From the NCBI RefSeq assembly GCF_041260155.1, contig NC_091930.1, forward strand, positions 37,647,590-37,711,589: 64,000 nucleotides of DNA, in the 5' to 3' direction. Made by a program: the position numbers and the translations under genes. The notes beneath the pieces are model-generated. The model had not been told where the DNA came from, ran no database searches, and was given only the letters and a program-made list of their open reading frames with translations. The DNA is from Ptychodera flava. Lineage: Eukaryota; Hemichordata; Enteropneusta; Ptychoderidae. Within the stretch, counting starts at the first letter, position 1. Each line of letters starts with the position of its first letter. Below are positions 63,454-64,000 of this stretch, one piece after another.

Positions 63454-64000
63454 AACGTACGAGAGCTATGGCTGCTGCTACAGCGACATATGAGAAAGAA
63501 CGATCATCATAATTTGAGTCTTGTTGGTTGAGTTTTAAGAGAAACTTCGTCACATGAACGGAGAGATCTGAATTCTGGTTTATGAAATCGAAAACTTTAG
63601 TGTATACATAGTCCCTCATAACATGACTAGTTGGCAATAGTGTAATACTGTCAGTAAAATTGTACTCGGGTTCATTGGAGGAGAATGGAGAAAATTGAGA
63701 CATGATTCTTGAAGTTGGCCGGCAATGTTAGCCGTAAGTTGCGTACAGCCTCCGTGTGTTCCCGGCGTTACACGGACTGGCCGACATGTTAGCATTTTTT
63801 CTGTTTATCTGTGAATGAGTCAGCATATCAAAATTAGACTTCAATATATCAAAATTGGACGACTGACCATACACTAGGTTTAAATAAAGGATGTAAACCG
63901 CCGGCTAAGTACAAAGCTGGGATCGAGGTACAGGCCGGGTTTGGGCGGAACGAATCCTTGTCCCGGGAACGCCAGAACTTACAAACAGGCAAAGTTGGTC

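Larger units (their letters stand above)
61803..64000. other. 3' flank, hairpins, no gene
   Basis: After a 30-bp (TA)n the region holds a GC-rich hairpin (62392-62528), a C-run at 62093, a short perfect hairpin (63427-63453) and no recognised exon. A minus-strand open frame 63703-63332 lies over the hairpin and has no supporting motif. Confidence 0.4.

Noticed and set aside
63332..63703. Minus-strand frame of 123 codons
   Set aside because: Overlaps a hairpin region, shows no recognised domain and no splice or promoter support.

Overview
This window is eukaryotic nuclear DNA from an animal, most probably a marine invertebrate. Coding sequence lies in small exons with GT/AG borders. Introns are long and AT-rich, and several mobile-element types and many (AT)n and tetranucleotide tracts fill the rest. 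The gene content (SRCR, HYR and GPS modules in one gene) and the SINE and MITE styles suit an invertebrate deuterostome such as a hemichordate, lancelet or echinoderm, but the sequence alone does not settle the group. No rRNA, functional tRNA, CRISPR or bacterial-type operon was seen.

Left part (about 0.9-17 kb, + strand): at least eleven exons encode a protein resembling the Plavaka-like branch of the EnSpm/CACTA transposases. Most splice phases agree. Exon 2 carries an in-frame TGA, and two exon junctions do not match in phase, so this is a decayed or incompletely recognised copy. Its introns hold nested repeats, perfect hairpins, TTAA-flanked MITEs and a triplicated 686-bp unit. A 5'-truncated CR1/L2/Rex1-type LINE follows at 17.2-18.4 kb.

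Middle part (20.3-47.3 kb, - strand): twelve exons form one gene. They give a signal peptide, one SRCR domain split by an intron, one HYR domain, a probable GAIN region and a GPS motif split by an intron. Eight of the eleven joins keep phase with a single choice of splice site; the other three are discussed in the entries. This is an adhesion-GPCR-like ectodomain that ends in a stop 11 residues after the GPS HLTTF. Its introns hold a Penelope-like retroelement with GIY-YIG endonuclease, a roughly 3-kb inverted repeat with a 1-kb element inserted in one arm, and several TIR elements, one with a clear 5-bp target duplication.

Right part (47.3-64 kb): a second copy of a repeat seen near 4 kb, a TIR element rich in ATGCAAAT octamers, a tRNA-derived SINE, and a nearly full-length 9.1-kb Ty3/gypsy retrotransposon (52.7-61.8 kb). 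It has long LTRs, a tRNA-Pro-type primer site and a PNMA-like Gag; its reading frames are interrupted many times. The last 2 kb has only hairpins.

The two host-type genes are unrelated in function. The common theme is heavy, nested transposon insertion in introns and intergenic DNA. All exon models are read by eye from splice signals and frame, without transcript or database support.
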